DNA of 23,767 nt from CAYJXK01 sp964374115. GTDB lineage: Bacteria; Patescibacteriota; Patescibacteriia; Magasanikbacterales; UBA922. The position numbers and the translations under genes were made by a program. Below are positions 12,666 to 20,260 of the stretch, piece by piece (the first letter of the stretch is position 1; every line of letters begins with the position of its first letter). Below the pieces are notes generated by a model. It was not told the DNA's origin. It did no database searches and worked only from the letters and a program-made list of their open reading frames with translations. The stretch is from positions 1-23,767 of the forward strand of contig CAYJXK010000010.1 in NCBI GenBank assembly GCA_964374115.1, in the 5' to 3' direction.

Positions 12666-13648
12666 ACGAAAATCAAGTCATATACTACCTTGCCCAATTT
12701 CCCCGGATCCAATCCTCCGATCTCTTTCTCAATATCTGCCCCTACACATTGATATTCTGGAATCGCTTCAGGATCCAGTATCAATCGTTTCCACCGTTTT
12801 GTTTTATATCGTTTTTGTTGAACTTCGGTGAGAGGAGCATTTCCATATACGACTATATCAATCTTTTTCGGCACATATTGCTGCAGCTCTCTCACAAACT
12901 CGCAGAGTCTATCCGGACCTGTTTCGCCGTCCATTTCATGGGCATTGCCGGCGATGTAGATAATCCGAGCTCGAGACGCACGAAATGCCCCTATCATTCC
13001 TTCGACAGAAACGGTTGCGATAATACTCGTGTACAAACTTCCAGGACCCAAAATAATCACATCTGCTTTTTCCATCGCGTCTTTTGCCGTATCATACATC
13101 ATCGGCTTTGGCTGAAGCCATGTGCGTGTAATGCGATGCGTCCTATCATACTCTGGTCGATCAATGTTGTCTTCTCCTATCACAATGTCACCATTCGAAA
13201 GTTCAACGCACAAATCTGATGATTCTAAGGTTGCAGGAAAAATATTTGCTTTTGCTTCAACTGCTTGGGAGAGAGCAGAAATAGCAGAAAGCATACTCCC
13301 TTCATGCTGAGCCGACAATGCCAAAAAAAGATTTCCGAGATTATGCTCGGATAATTTTCCGACATCAGAAAAACGGTTTGTACGAAAAATCTTCTCAAGA
13401 ACATCAAAATCGTAGGGCGAACTCGCAAGCACCGCACGCAACATATCACCCGGAGGAAGCACTCCTAAATCTTTCCGAAGTTTCCCCGATGATCCTCCCG
13501 CATCGCTCATGGAGACAATGGCGGTGAGCTCGAATCGGTCGGTATACGGCTTCAATGCTCGCAAAGAAATCGCTGTTCCATTGCCGCCACCGAGGATCAC
13601 GACCTTTTTGATATCCGTTTGCATAAGACGACCAACTGAAAACGACAC
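12656..13648 (-). CDS. yvcK: YvcK/CofD-family UDP-sugar-binding regulator
   Basis: YvcK proteins bind UDP-GlcNAc and influence the switch between carbon metabolism and cell-wall precursor supply. The 330-residue protein shows KKVVILGGGNGTAISLRAL, MSDAGGSSGKLRKDLGVLPPGDMLRAVLA, LSEHNLGNLFLAL, the ADVIILGPGSLYTSIIATVSVEGM nucleotide loop and YIAGNAHEMDGETG, all typical of the family. The GTG start at 13648 shares a base with the glmS stop (TAGTG), and an ATG at 13624 is an alternative. Position directly after glmS and the GlmU-like gene fits a protein that senses the product of that pathway. Confidence 0.92.
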   Translation of the reverse strand: MSFSVGRLMQTDIKKVVILGGGNGTAISLRALKPYTDRFELTAIVSMSDAGGSSGKLRKDLGVLPPGDMLRAVLASSPYDFDVLEKIFRTNRFSDVGKLSEHNLGNLFLALSAQHEGSMLSAISALSQAVEAKANIFPATLESSDLCVELSNGDIVIGEDNIDRPEYDRTHRITRTWLQPKPMMYDTAKDAMEKADVIILGPGSLYTSIIATVSVEGMIGAFRASRARIIYIAGNAHEMDGETGPDRLCEFVRELQQYVPKKIDIVVYGNAPLTEVQQKRYKTKRWKRLILDPEAIPEYQCVGADIEKEIGGLDPGKLGKVVYDLIFVWK

Positions 13649-15540
13649 TATTCCACGGTCACCGACTTCGCCAAATTTCTTGGCCGATCAACGTCGCGGC
13701 CGAGTGACACCGCTATATAATAGGCAAAAAGCTGGAGTGGAATGGTATTCAAAAGTGGTTGGAGAAGTTCTGTGGTTTCGGGCACATAGATCACATCATT
13801 TGCGAGTTCCCGCGCTCCTTCGTCTCCTTCGGTTGCGATAAGAATCACTGGCGCGTGTCGCGCGCGCACTTGTTCGATATTGCTTCGTATTTTATCATAT
13901 AATTGATTTTTCGTGAGAATTGCCATCACAGGAAAATCTGGCGCTAATAATGCGTTAACGCCATGTTTCATTTCTCCACCTGGATATGCCTCGCTATGAA
14001 TATAGCTGATTTCCTTGAGTTTATGCGACCCCTCGAGCGCGACGGGATAATTGATTCCTCGACCCAAAAAAAGAAAATTTTTGTAATCCCGATATTTCAG
14101 AGCAACCTGTTTGATCTCTTCATTTTTTTTCAAAATAGCATTCATTTGACGAGGAATCTCTCGTAATGCGTAGAGGAGGCGTTGACCAGAAAGAAACGTC
14201 AGGTGCTTCAAACGACCAAATTGGAGCGCGTACAGAATGAGGATCGCGATCATATTCATATATGCCTTCGTCGAAGCAACGGCAAACTCTGGTCCGGCGT
14301 GAATATAGGTGCCACCATCGGTTTCACGAGCAATCGTCGAACCAATGGCATTCACGACACCACGCACATATCCACCTTTCCGTTTTGCTTCACGGAGCGC
14401 GGCAATCGTATCCGCGGTTTCTCCTGATTGGGAAATACCAAACACAAGCGTCTGCTCATCAATAATAGGATCACGATAGCGAAACTCGCTGGAGACATCA
14501 ACCTCGGTTGGGATAGAAGCCAATTTCTCAAACGCGTATTTCCCGACCATGCCGGCATACGAGGCAGTCCCACAGGCAAGAAGCACAATCCGACGAATGG
14601 AGCGCATCTGCTCATCAGTCATGTTGAGGCCACCAAGACGGGCTGTCCCTTCGGCCAATGTATACCGTCCACGAATCGCGTCTTCAAACACAGTCGGTTG
14701 ATCAAAAATTTCCTTGAGCATGAAATGAGAAAATCCTCCTTTTTGCGCTTCTGCGTCATCCCACTCAATTTCTTCCACGCATTTGAGAACACGTTCATCT
14801 CTGAGTGTGAATGTTTCCATTCGTTCTCGCGTCATTTCGGCAATTTCTCCATCATTGAGAAATACCATCTTTTTGGTAAAACTCAATATCGGGGTCGGAT
14901 CGCTTGCAATAAATTGTTCTCCTTCCCCAAGACCGACGACAATCGGGCTCCCCATACGGGCAGTAATAAGGGTGTGAGGATGATCCGCGTGCATGACGAC
15001 AATGCCATATGTCCCGCGCACATGAAAGAGCGCCGATTGCACCGCTTGGCGGAATACATTGTTGTTTGCAGTCTCTTGAGTGCCATGTTTATTCCGATAA
15101 TGTTCTTCGATGAGATGCACTAATACTTCTGTATCTGTCTCTGTCACAAAGGCGTGCTGCTTCTTAAGACGTTCCTTCAATTCCCGATAATTCTCAATAA
15201 TCCCATTATGAATAAGAACAACCTTCAGATCACAGGAGATATGTGGGTGCGCATTTTCTTCTGTCACCCCTCCATGCGTCGCCCACCTCGTATGAGCAAT
15301 GCCAATCGTACTATCAACAGACAACCCTCGTATCTTTTCTGCCAAAATATCCACTTTCCCCACTGCCCGAACACGGATAATTGAATTCGGAGTTCGGAAT
15401 TCGGAATTCGAAGTTTTTGGCTGATGACTGAGGACTGCAACGCCTGCAGAATCATACCCTCGATATTCCAGTCGTCGAAGGCCTTGAATGAGGATAGGGA
15501 GAGCTTGTTTTTGTCCAATGTATCCAACAATGCCGCACAT
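13648..15540 (-). CDS. glmS: Glutamine--fructose-6-phosphate aminotransferase
   Basis: GlmS makes glucosamine-6-phosphate from fructose-6-phosphate and glutamine. The frame is open upstream, but the mature enzyme must begin with the nucleophilic cysteine, so the start is MCGIVGYIG at 15540, giving 630 residues. The glutaminase domain shows RGYDSAGVAV, THTRWATHG-type HTRWATHGGVTEENAHPH and HNGIIENYRELK. Two SIS domains follow (VLLACGTASYAGMVGKYAFE, VFGISQSGETADTIAAL, FLGRGINYPVALEGSHKLKEISYIH), ending in DRPRNLAKSVTVE. An insert of about 15 residues (KTSNSEFRTPNSI) comes from a low-complexity DNA tract at 15383-15413. It is flanked by the GlmU-like and YvcK genes. No Shine-Dalgarno precedes the ATG. 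Confidence 0.97.
   Translation of the reverse strand: MCGIVGYIGQKQALPILIQGLRRLEYRGYDSAGVAVLSHQPKTSNSEFRTPNSIIRVRAVGKVDILAEKIRGLSVDSTIGIAHTRWATHGGVTEENAHPHISCDLKVVLIHNGIIENYRELKERLKKQHAFVTETDTEVLVHLIEEHYRNKHGTQETANNNVFRQAVQSALFHVRGTYGIVVMHADHPHTLITARMGSPIVVGLGEGEQFIASDPTPILSFTKKMVFLNDGEIAEMTRERMETFTLRDERVLKCVEEIEWDDAEAQKGGFSHFMLKEIFDQPTVFEDAIRGRYTLAEGTARLGGLNMTDEQMRSIRRIVLLACGTASYAGMVGKYAFEKLASIPTEVDVSSEFRYRDPIIDEQTLVFGISQSGETADTIAALREAKRKGGYVRGVVNAIGSTIARETDGGTYIHAGPEFAVASTKAYMNMIAILILYALQFGRLKHLTFLSGQRLLYALREIPRQMNAILKKNEEIKQVALKYRDYKNFLFLGRGINYPVALEGSHKLKEISYIHSEAYPGGEMKHGVNALLAPDFPVMAILTKNQLYDKIRSNIEQVRARHAPVILIATEGDEGARELANDVIYVPETTELLQPLLNTIPLQLFAYYIAVSLGRDVDRPRNLAKSVTVE
15383..15413. 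repeat. GAATTCGGA-type tandem tract inside glmS
   Basis: Degenerate units GAATTCGGAGTTCG and GAATTCG are repeated head to tail. They code for SNSEFRTPNS in the glutaminase domain, where other GlmS proteins have no such insert. The tract resembles the GAATTCAGAGTTC/GAACTGTGAAC sequence in the rRNA spacer at 22641-22682. Confidence 0.7.
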
Positions 15541-15610
15541 AGAGAAAGAAAAAAAACGGAAATAAAAATGGTAAATCAAAAATTTGGAATAATGATCGCG
15601 CGATTTTTTG

Positions 15611-16384
15611 TCATATGTGTGTTTCGTCGAAAAGCGCGTCTGCCAATTGAATATCATCGGGTGTGGTGATCCCAATCGCTTCTTCTACACCAATAGGAAT
15701 CGTGGAGATAGATCTTCCTTCTCTCACCGCCAGCTCAAAAAGATCTGTAATATAGTATTCTTGTTGTGCATTTTGATTTAAAAGAACGCCGAGATGCCCC
15801 CACAACCACGAAGCGTCAAAACAATAGCCCGATGTGTTCACTTCACGAAGCGTCTGTTCTTCGGCAGTGGCATCTTTCATCTCCACATTGCGTACCACCA
15901 ATCCATCTCTCCCCCGAATAATTCGTCCAAAACTCCAAAACATGGCATACCATCCATCAAAGTGAGGAACAACCGTGGTCATGAAAGTGATCGTGTTTCT
16001 CTCCCGACAGTGCTCCTCGACAAGCCGACTGATCGAACTCGCCCGAATGCACGGCACATCGGCAGAGAGTATCACCACATGCTCGACGGCTGTTTCTACG
16101 AAGGGCTTGACGGAAGAAACAGCATGTCCAGTGCCGAGTTGTTCCGTCTGAATCGCATACAATGCCCGATCGCCAAGATATTCTTGAATCGCTCGCGAAT
16201 CTCCCGGCACCACCACAATAGGCTTTTTTGTTATCCCACTCTCCTCTACCGCTCGAACCACATACTCAATGAGCGGTTTGCCTCGCAAGCAATGCAGGGG
16301 TTTCAGCATATCGCTCTTCATCCGTGTCCCTTTGCCTGCGGCAAGAATCACGACTCTTACATTATCCAAGCTGTCCTTTAACAT
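15611..16384 (-). CDS. UDP-GlcNAc pyrophosphorylase (GlmU N-terminal domain only)
   Basis: The 257-residue protein is a sugar-phosphate nucleotidyltransferase that joins UTP with GlcNAc-1-phosphate. VVILAAGKGTRMKSDMLKPLHCLRGKPLIEYVV is the signature of GlmU, followed by TEQLGTGHAV, VVILSADVPCI, the REVNTSGYCFDA stretch and EYYITDLFELAVREG, all as in GlmU. It stops where the left-handed beta-helix acetyltransferase domain of bifunctional GlmU (about 450 residues) would begin, so acetylation must come from elsewhere. It overlaps the HAD gene by 23 nt and lies 70 nt before glmS. A different nucleotide-sugar product cannot be excluded. Confidence 0.88.
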   Translation of the reverse strand: MLKDSLDNVRVVILAAGKGTRMKSDMLKPLHCLRGKPLIEYVVRAVEESGITKKPIVVVPGDSRAIQEYLGDRALYAIQTEQLGTGHAVSSVKPFVETAVEHVVILSADVPCIRASSISRLVEEHCRERNTITFMTTVVPHFDGWYAMFWSFGRIIRGRDGLVVRNVEMKDATAEEQTLREVNTSGYCFDASWLWGHLGVLLNQNAQQEYYITDLFELAVREGRSISTIPIGVEEAIGITTPDDIQLADALFDETHI

Positions 16385-17000
16385 AGTGCTGTATCTCAGT
16401 CAAGGTACCAAAACAGGGAAGCCCACACCCGTCGTACACCTCGCTTGGAAATGACGGTGATCGTTTCAACACTGCATGAATAAAAGGAAAACGCGCGATG
16501 AGCTGTCTTGTCTCTTTTACTTGGTCATTTACAAGCCACACGGTCTCATGACCCGCATTTTCGACTAACGCATCGAGTACCGCAATTTTGGTGTCCTGCA
16601 CAATAAACACGCGATCAAAGAGCGACCGAATACCTGAATATTTTACTTTCATTTCTTGAAAAGCAGGATCGCCAAGACTAAGAAGAATCACAGAATGATT
16701 ATACGTCTTCAAAGATGCAATGAAAGAAAGAGCATCAGAAAAGAGGAAAGATTTGACAGCCTCACCTGATATTTCATTGAATGCGCACAGCATATCCGCA
16801 TATGAAAAACCATGCAAAGAAAGAAGATACGCATGCCGCTCATTGGTATAGGTAATAACACCATAGCGCTTCACCCGAGCATCTTGGTAGGTTTCCCAGT
16901 ACAGTGTCTCTGGGACTCCGCATGCTTGGAGCTTCCTTAGACGCGCGTGTTTGAACCCATGCGTATCAAACAATGTATCGTCGAAATCAATGATAAACAT
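16362..17000 (-). CDS. HAD-superfamily hydrolase
   Basis: The 212-residue protein begins MFIIDFDDTLFDTHG, which carries the two catalytic aspartates of HAD motif I. LLSLGD is a plausible motif II, QDTK a motif III lysine, and WLVNDQ a reduced motif IV. A helical cap of about 80 residues follows motif I. The frame is open to a TTG at 17018, but the ATG at 17000 places the motif directly at the N-terminus as usual. It is the first gene of the GlmU-like/glmS/yvcK operon, so it may be a sugar phosphatase or phosphomutase. The substrate is not readable. Confidence 0.85.
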   Translation of the reverse strand: MFIIDFDDTLFDTHGFKHARLRKLQACGVPETLYWETYQDARVKRYGVITYTNERHAYLLSLHGFSYADMLCAFNEISGEAVKSFLFSDALSFIASLKTYNHSVILLSLGDPAFQEMKVKYSGIRSLFDRVFIVQDTKIAVLDALVENAGHETVWLVNDQVKETRQLIARFPFIHAVLKRSPSFPSEVYDGCGLPCFGTLTEIQHYVKGQLG

Positions 17001-17021
17001 ATATCTAGTTCGGTTCAATAA

Positions 17022-17158
17022 TCTAACGCAACACTTTTAATCGCTCAATTAAGCAAAATACTTATAAACTAGAATAAAATTTGGCTTAATCAAAACTATT
17101 TTGACATTTGCTGGTGTTCATTTGCGAAGGTGTCATGGTCATTAAGTGTTGCGTTAGA
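17022..17158. mobile_element. MITE-like element with 15-bp terminal inverted repeats
   Basis: The ends TCTAACGCAACACTT (17022-17036) and AAGTGTTGCGTTAGA (17144-17158) are exact inverted repeats around 107 bp of AT-rich, non-coding DNA. It fills the gap between the trmB-like gene and the HAD gene. No transposase is present and no clear target duplication is seen. The size and structure fit a miniature inverted-repeat element mobilised in trans. A large transcript hairpin ending the trmB message is the alternative. Confidence 0.6.
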
Positions 17159-17172
17159 AGTTAGAACCCAAG

Positions 17173-17919
17173 CTATCTTACTGTTTCCCACAATGCATCA
17201 AAAATAAACTTTTGTGTCTCAAAAATCCCCATGTTTTCAATCACGACACCCACTGGCTCGCCTTTCGCGTCAAGCGAAATATATGCTGTTTTCCCCGGAT
17301 AAATTAAAATATATGTGGAATCTGTTTTTGAAAGCGTTTGTGTGTCGAGTGATCGACGCTCGTCAAGACCTCGAAGTGCTCCGCCTTCTCCCATGGCAAT
17401 TACTCGCACAGTGATTCCCTTCTCAATCCGGACATCGCTAAATGAAGGAAAATTTTCATATAAATGCTTACGCACTCCTTCCGCCGAATAAATCCGATAC
17501 ATACGGTCGGTTGCTTCCCCACATGTGGCAAGGACATCTTCGAGAATATCCCGGAGATACTGACGTTCATAGTATCGGGCCATTGGACGATTGCCTCCCC
17601 GGTGATGCAGGGCCTGGAGCTCTGGAACGAAACGATCGAGATCATGCGCGGCTGATCTGATTTCTGTTTCCTGCCGATGAACCATGTCAGAGAGAGCGGT
17701 CGGATCTTTCCCTACAAAATGTTGTCTACTCTCGCTGTGATAGAAGGTAACAAGTCCCTGATCTTGAAGCCACTTGAGACTATCATAGGTTGTCCCACGG
17801 TTCAATTGACATGCATGGGCGAGTGTCCGCACTGAGCTTGGACCAAGACGAAGCAGGGTGAGATATACCGTGACCTCTTTGTCAGAAAATCCTATTTTTT
17901 TAAGAAGTGATATATCCAT
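17173..17919 (-). CDS. TrmB-family transcriptional regulator
   Basis: The 248-residue protein has an N-terminal winged helix-turn-helix (KIGFSDKEVTVYLTLLRLGPSSVRTLAHACQLNRGTTYDSLKWLQDQGLV) characteristic of TrmB regulators. A short coiled linker (about residues 80-105) and a C-terminal ligand-type domain follow (residues 115-248, with RYYERQYLRDILEDVL and KTAYISLDAKGEPVGVVIEN). TrmB proteins often control sugar metabolism. Here the gene lies between a gluconeogenic operon and the amino-sugar operon, so it may sense a sugar phosphate and control one or both (inference). It has its own strong promoter and an unusually long AT-rich leader of about 70-80 nt. Confidence 0.87.
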   Translation of the reverse strand: MDISLLKKIGFSDKEVTVYLTLLRLGPSSVRTLAHACQLNRGTTYDSLKWLQDQGLVTFYHSESRQHFVGKDPTALSDMVHRQETEIRSAAHDLDRFVPELQALHHRGGNRPMARYYERQYLRDILEDVLATCGEATDRMYRIYSAEGVRKHLYENFPSFSDVRIEKGITVRVIAMGEGGALRGLDERRSLDTQTLSKTDSTYILIYPGKTAYISLDAKGEPVGVVIENMGIFETQKFIFDALWETVR

Positions 17920-18000
17920 GCTGGATAATATGAAAAAAGAAAAAATGTCTATTTTTTATTTAATTTAAGCCATATTTTTTTATTTCATTCGTATATTTGC

Positions 18001-18044
18001 AGTATATTATTTTGGATAACTAATGTCAATTTTTTTTCGACATT
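18001..18044 (-). promoter_or_regulatory. Strong promoter with overlapping palindrome upstream of the trmB-like gene
   Basis: On the minus strand TTGACA (18024-18029) and TATACT (18001-18006) are 17 bp apart, close to a consensus promoter. An inverted repeat AATGTC (18022-18027) / GACATT (18039-18044) overlaps the -35 box and could be an operator. Just beyond it, TGTGGATAA (18048-18056) is a DnaA-box sequence on the opposite strand. Confidence 0.6.
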
Positions 18045-18067
18045 ACCTGTGGATAAAACAAAGTCTC

Positions 18068-18108
18068 TCGGACGTATGCGTTTGCTGATAGCAAACGCAT
18101 ACGTCCGA
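18068..18108. repeat. Minimal member of the dispersed hairpin family
   Basis: Perfect 18-bp arms (TCGGACGTATGCGTTTGC and its complement) flank a five-base loop, TGATA. The inner GCGTTTGC/GCAAACGC and the GATAGCAAACGC right end match the elements at 2471-2658 and 9530-9589. The outer part of the stem differs in sequence but remains paired. It lies between the gapA terminator and the trmB-like promoter. Confidence 0.75.
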
Positions 18109-18133
18109 ATCTCATCAAAAAAATGAGGTCCCT

Positions 18134-18173
18134 AAAAAGAAAAATTCCGCAGTACTGCGGAATTTTTCTTTTT
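18134..18173. terminator. Intrinsic terminator after gapA
   Basis: A 40-bp perfect palindrome has the core TTCCGCAGTACTGCGGAA and A-rich/T-rich flanks on both sides. It begins 15 bases past the end of gapA on the minus strand and can work in both directions. Confidence 0.88.
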
Positions 18174-18187
18174 TTGTGTATTGTCTT

Positions 18188-19216
18188 TCATGCAACAATC
18201 TGCTGTCCCATATACTCGATCAATTTACTCATCTGTGTCACATATCCCCACTCATTGTCATACCACGCTTGTACAAATATCTGGGTGTCATCTGTGACAA
18301 GAGTAGAAAGCGTGTCAACCGTCGCTCCATGGGGATCACCAACATAATCTGCCGATACAAGCCCAATATCTGAGACAGCGAGATTTCCTGGATAATCTTC
18401 TTTGGCCGCGCGATAAAATGCTTGATTTACCTCGTCTCGATTTGTTGGTCGCTCTACTTCGGCAATAAAACTCAAAATCGAACAAACTGGCACAGGCACC
18501 CGAAGCGCGTTGCCATCGAGCTTGCCACTGAGCTCAGGAATCACTTTGCCAATCGTTTTTGCGGCCCCAGTTGACGTTGGGACAATCGACATGGCAGAAG
18601 CGCGAGACCGACGAAAACTTTTTTCTTTGTGCGGATGATCTACGAGATGTTGGTCATTCGTGTACGCGTGCGTTGTGGTGACCGTACCATGCTTCACTCC
18701 AAACGCGCGGTGTAACGTCTTCACGATCGGAGCAAGACAGGTCGTCGTGCAGGAGGCAGCAGAAATAATATGATGTTTCTTTGGATCAAACGATTCATGA
18801 TTAATCCCATAAATCATAGTGATGTCCTCGTCTTTTGTTGGTGCGCTTATAACGACATATTTCGCTCCTGCTTCGAGATGTTTTTCCGATGACGCGCGAT
18901 CACGAAAAACACCAGTTGATTCTACGACGACATCCACGTCATATGTGCCCCACGGCGCATGTATCAATTCATCTTCATGGTGGAGAGGAATTTTTTTATC
19001 ATCAATAATAAAGGAAGTATTTTTTTCAAAGCCAACATCATGATGCCATCGCCCATAGATCGAATCATATTTCAGAAGATGCGCGTAGATGTCGGCATCG
19101 GATCGGCTATTCACGGCAACAATCTCACATTGTGAATGTTCCCAGATCACACGGGTAAAAATTCGGCCGATACGGCCGAATCCATTGATTGCGATTCGAA
19201 GTGGACGTTTCCCCAT
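18188..19216 (-). CDS. gap: Glyceraldehyde-3-phosphate dehydrogenase
   Basis: The enzyme interconverts glyceraldehyde-3-phosphate and 1,3-bisphosphoglycerate. The 342-residue protein starts RIAINGFGRIGR and contains the catalytic SAASCTTTCLAPIVK. SSTGVFRDR-type VESTGVFRDR, TVTTTHAYTNDQ, RRSRASAMSIVPTSTGAAKTIG, ALRVPVPVCSI and WYDNEWGYVTQM complete the fold. After the first beta-alpha-beta unit the sequence is AVNSRSDADIYAHLLKYDSIYG. The HLLKYDS form, and the lack of the ND pair usual in strictly NAD-dependent enzymes, resemble cyanobacterial/plastid Gap2-type proteins, so NADPH use in the gluconeogenic direction is possible (inference). It lies two bases after the aldolase gene in the same operon. 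Confidence 0.96.
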   Translation of the reverse strand: MGKRPLRIAINGFGRIGRIFTRVIWEHSQCEIVAVNSRSDADIYAHLLKYDSIYGRWHHDVGFEKNTSFIIDDKKIPLHHEDELIHAPWGTYDVDVVVESTGVFRDRASSEKHLEAGAKYVVISAPTKDEDITMIYGINHESFDPKKHHIISAASCTTTCLAPIVKTLHRAFGVKHGTVTTTHAYTNDQHLVDHPHKEKSFRRSRASAMSIVPTSTGAAKTIGKVIPELSGKLDGNALRVPVPVCSILSFIAEVERPTNRDEVNQAFYRAAKEDYPGNLAVSDIGLVSADYVGDPHGATVDTLSTLVTDDTQIFVQAWYDNEWGYVTQMSKLIEYMGQQIVA

Positions 19217-19218
19217 AT

Positions 19219-20241
19219 TTATTCTCTCTCTATTTCTTCTCGATATTGCCCGAGACGGGCAAGGCCATTCAGTTTGGCTCGTTTGAGATATGCGGATTGG
19301 GCAACGGCAACATTTTCTTCACTTCCCATCCAAGCCTTGAGAGCGCTTCCTTGAAGCGCTCGCCCATAAGAGAAACTGAGCTCCCATGGCGTCTGAATGG
19401 CCGGAAGATTCATGGCGTTCAGGTTTGCTGTTGCCTCTTCTTCGCTTTGTCCACCAGAAAGAAAGACAATACCTGGCACTGCCGCTGGCACGACTCGAAG
19501 GAAACAGCGAACCGTTGCCTCTGCGATTTCTCTCGAGCTGGCTTGATACGCATGTTTTTTTCCAGGGATGATCATGTTTGGCTTAAGAAGCATGCCTTCG
19601 AGCGCTACTTGCTGGCGGCTGAGTTCACAAAAGACGCTTTTGAGAACATGCTCGGTAACTGCAAAACAGCGATTGAGCCCATGGGACCCATCCATGAGAA
19701 CCTCTGGTTCAACAATTGGCACCAATCCTGCTTCCTGAGAAAGCGCGGCAAACCGCGCGAGCGCGTGTGCGTTGGCTTGAATCGCGTACGATGTTGGAAG
19801 AGTTGATTCATTGATTTCGATGACAGCTCGCCACTTGGTAAACTTGGCCCCAAGGCCTGCGTACTCTTGTAATCGCTCTCGAAGTCCATCAAGACCTTCC
19901 GTGATTTTTTCCTCAGGAGAGACAGCAAGCGGCTTTACTCCCTTGTCTACTTTGATTCCGGGAATAATACCTTTCGAGGCGAGCAGTTTTGGAAATGGCA
20001 CGCCGTCGCGTGTTGATTGCCGAAATGTTTCATCAAACAAAATGACACCGCTTATATATTGCTCAGCGCCTGGGGTCGTAAAAAGAAGTTCTCGATATCG
20101 CCGTCGATGTTCCTCTGTTGAAGGAATATTGATGCTCGCGAGGCGCTTCTCCATGCTCCCGGTACTCTCGTCTGCCGCAAGAATTCCTTTGCCTTCCGCG
20201 ACGAGTTGTGTTGCGATGGTGTGGAGATGGAAAGTGTCCAT
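19219..20241 (-). CDS. Class I fructose-bisphosphate aldolase
   Basis: The enzyme condenses dihydroxyacetone phosphate with glyceraldehyde-3-phosphate using a Schiff-base lysine. The 340-residue protein is of the eukaryote-like class I type: LVAEGKGILAADESTGSMEKRL, RELLFTTPGAEQYISGVILFDET, GIKVDKGV, FTKWRAVIEI and IVEPEVLMDG are visible. LEGMLLKPNMIIPG carries the active-site lysine, and FLSGGQSEEEATANLNAMN follows. Most bacteria use class II enzymes, so this form is notable but is known from other lineages. It is placed between glpX (19 bp) and gap (2 bp), which supports a role in building hexose phosphates for the GlmS pathway. Confidence 0.95.
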   Translation of the reverse strand: MDTFHLHTIATQLVAEGKGILAADESTGSMEKRLASINIPSTEEHRRRYRELLFTTPGAEQYISGVILFDETFRQSTRDGVPFPKLLASKGIIPGIKVDKGVKPLAVSPEEKITEGLDGLRERLQEYAGLGAKFTKWRAVIEINESTLPTSYAIQANAHALARFAALSQEAGLVPIVEPEVLMDGSHGLNRCFAVTEHVLKSVFCELSRQQVALEGMLLKPNMIIPGKKHAYQASSREIAEATVRCFLRVVPAAVPGIVFLSGGQSEEEATANLNAMNLPAIQTPWELSFSYGRALQGSALKAWMGSEENVAVAQSAYLKRAKLNGLARLGQYREEIERE

Positions 20242-20260
20242 AATGAAAAATGAGAAATTT

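Noticed and set aside
14428..15123. 231-codon plus-strand frame opposite glmS
   Set aside because: It is antisense to well conserved GlmS domains and shows no recognisable motif.
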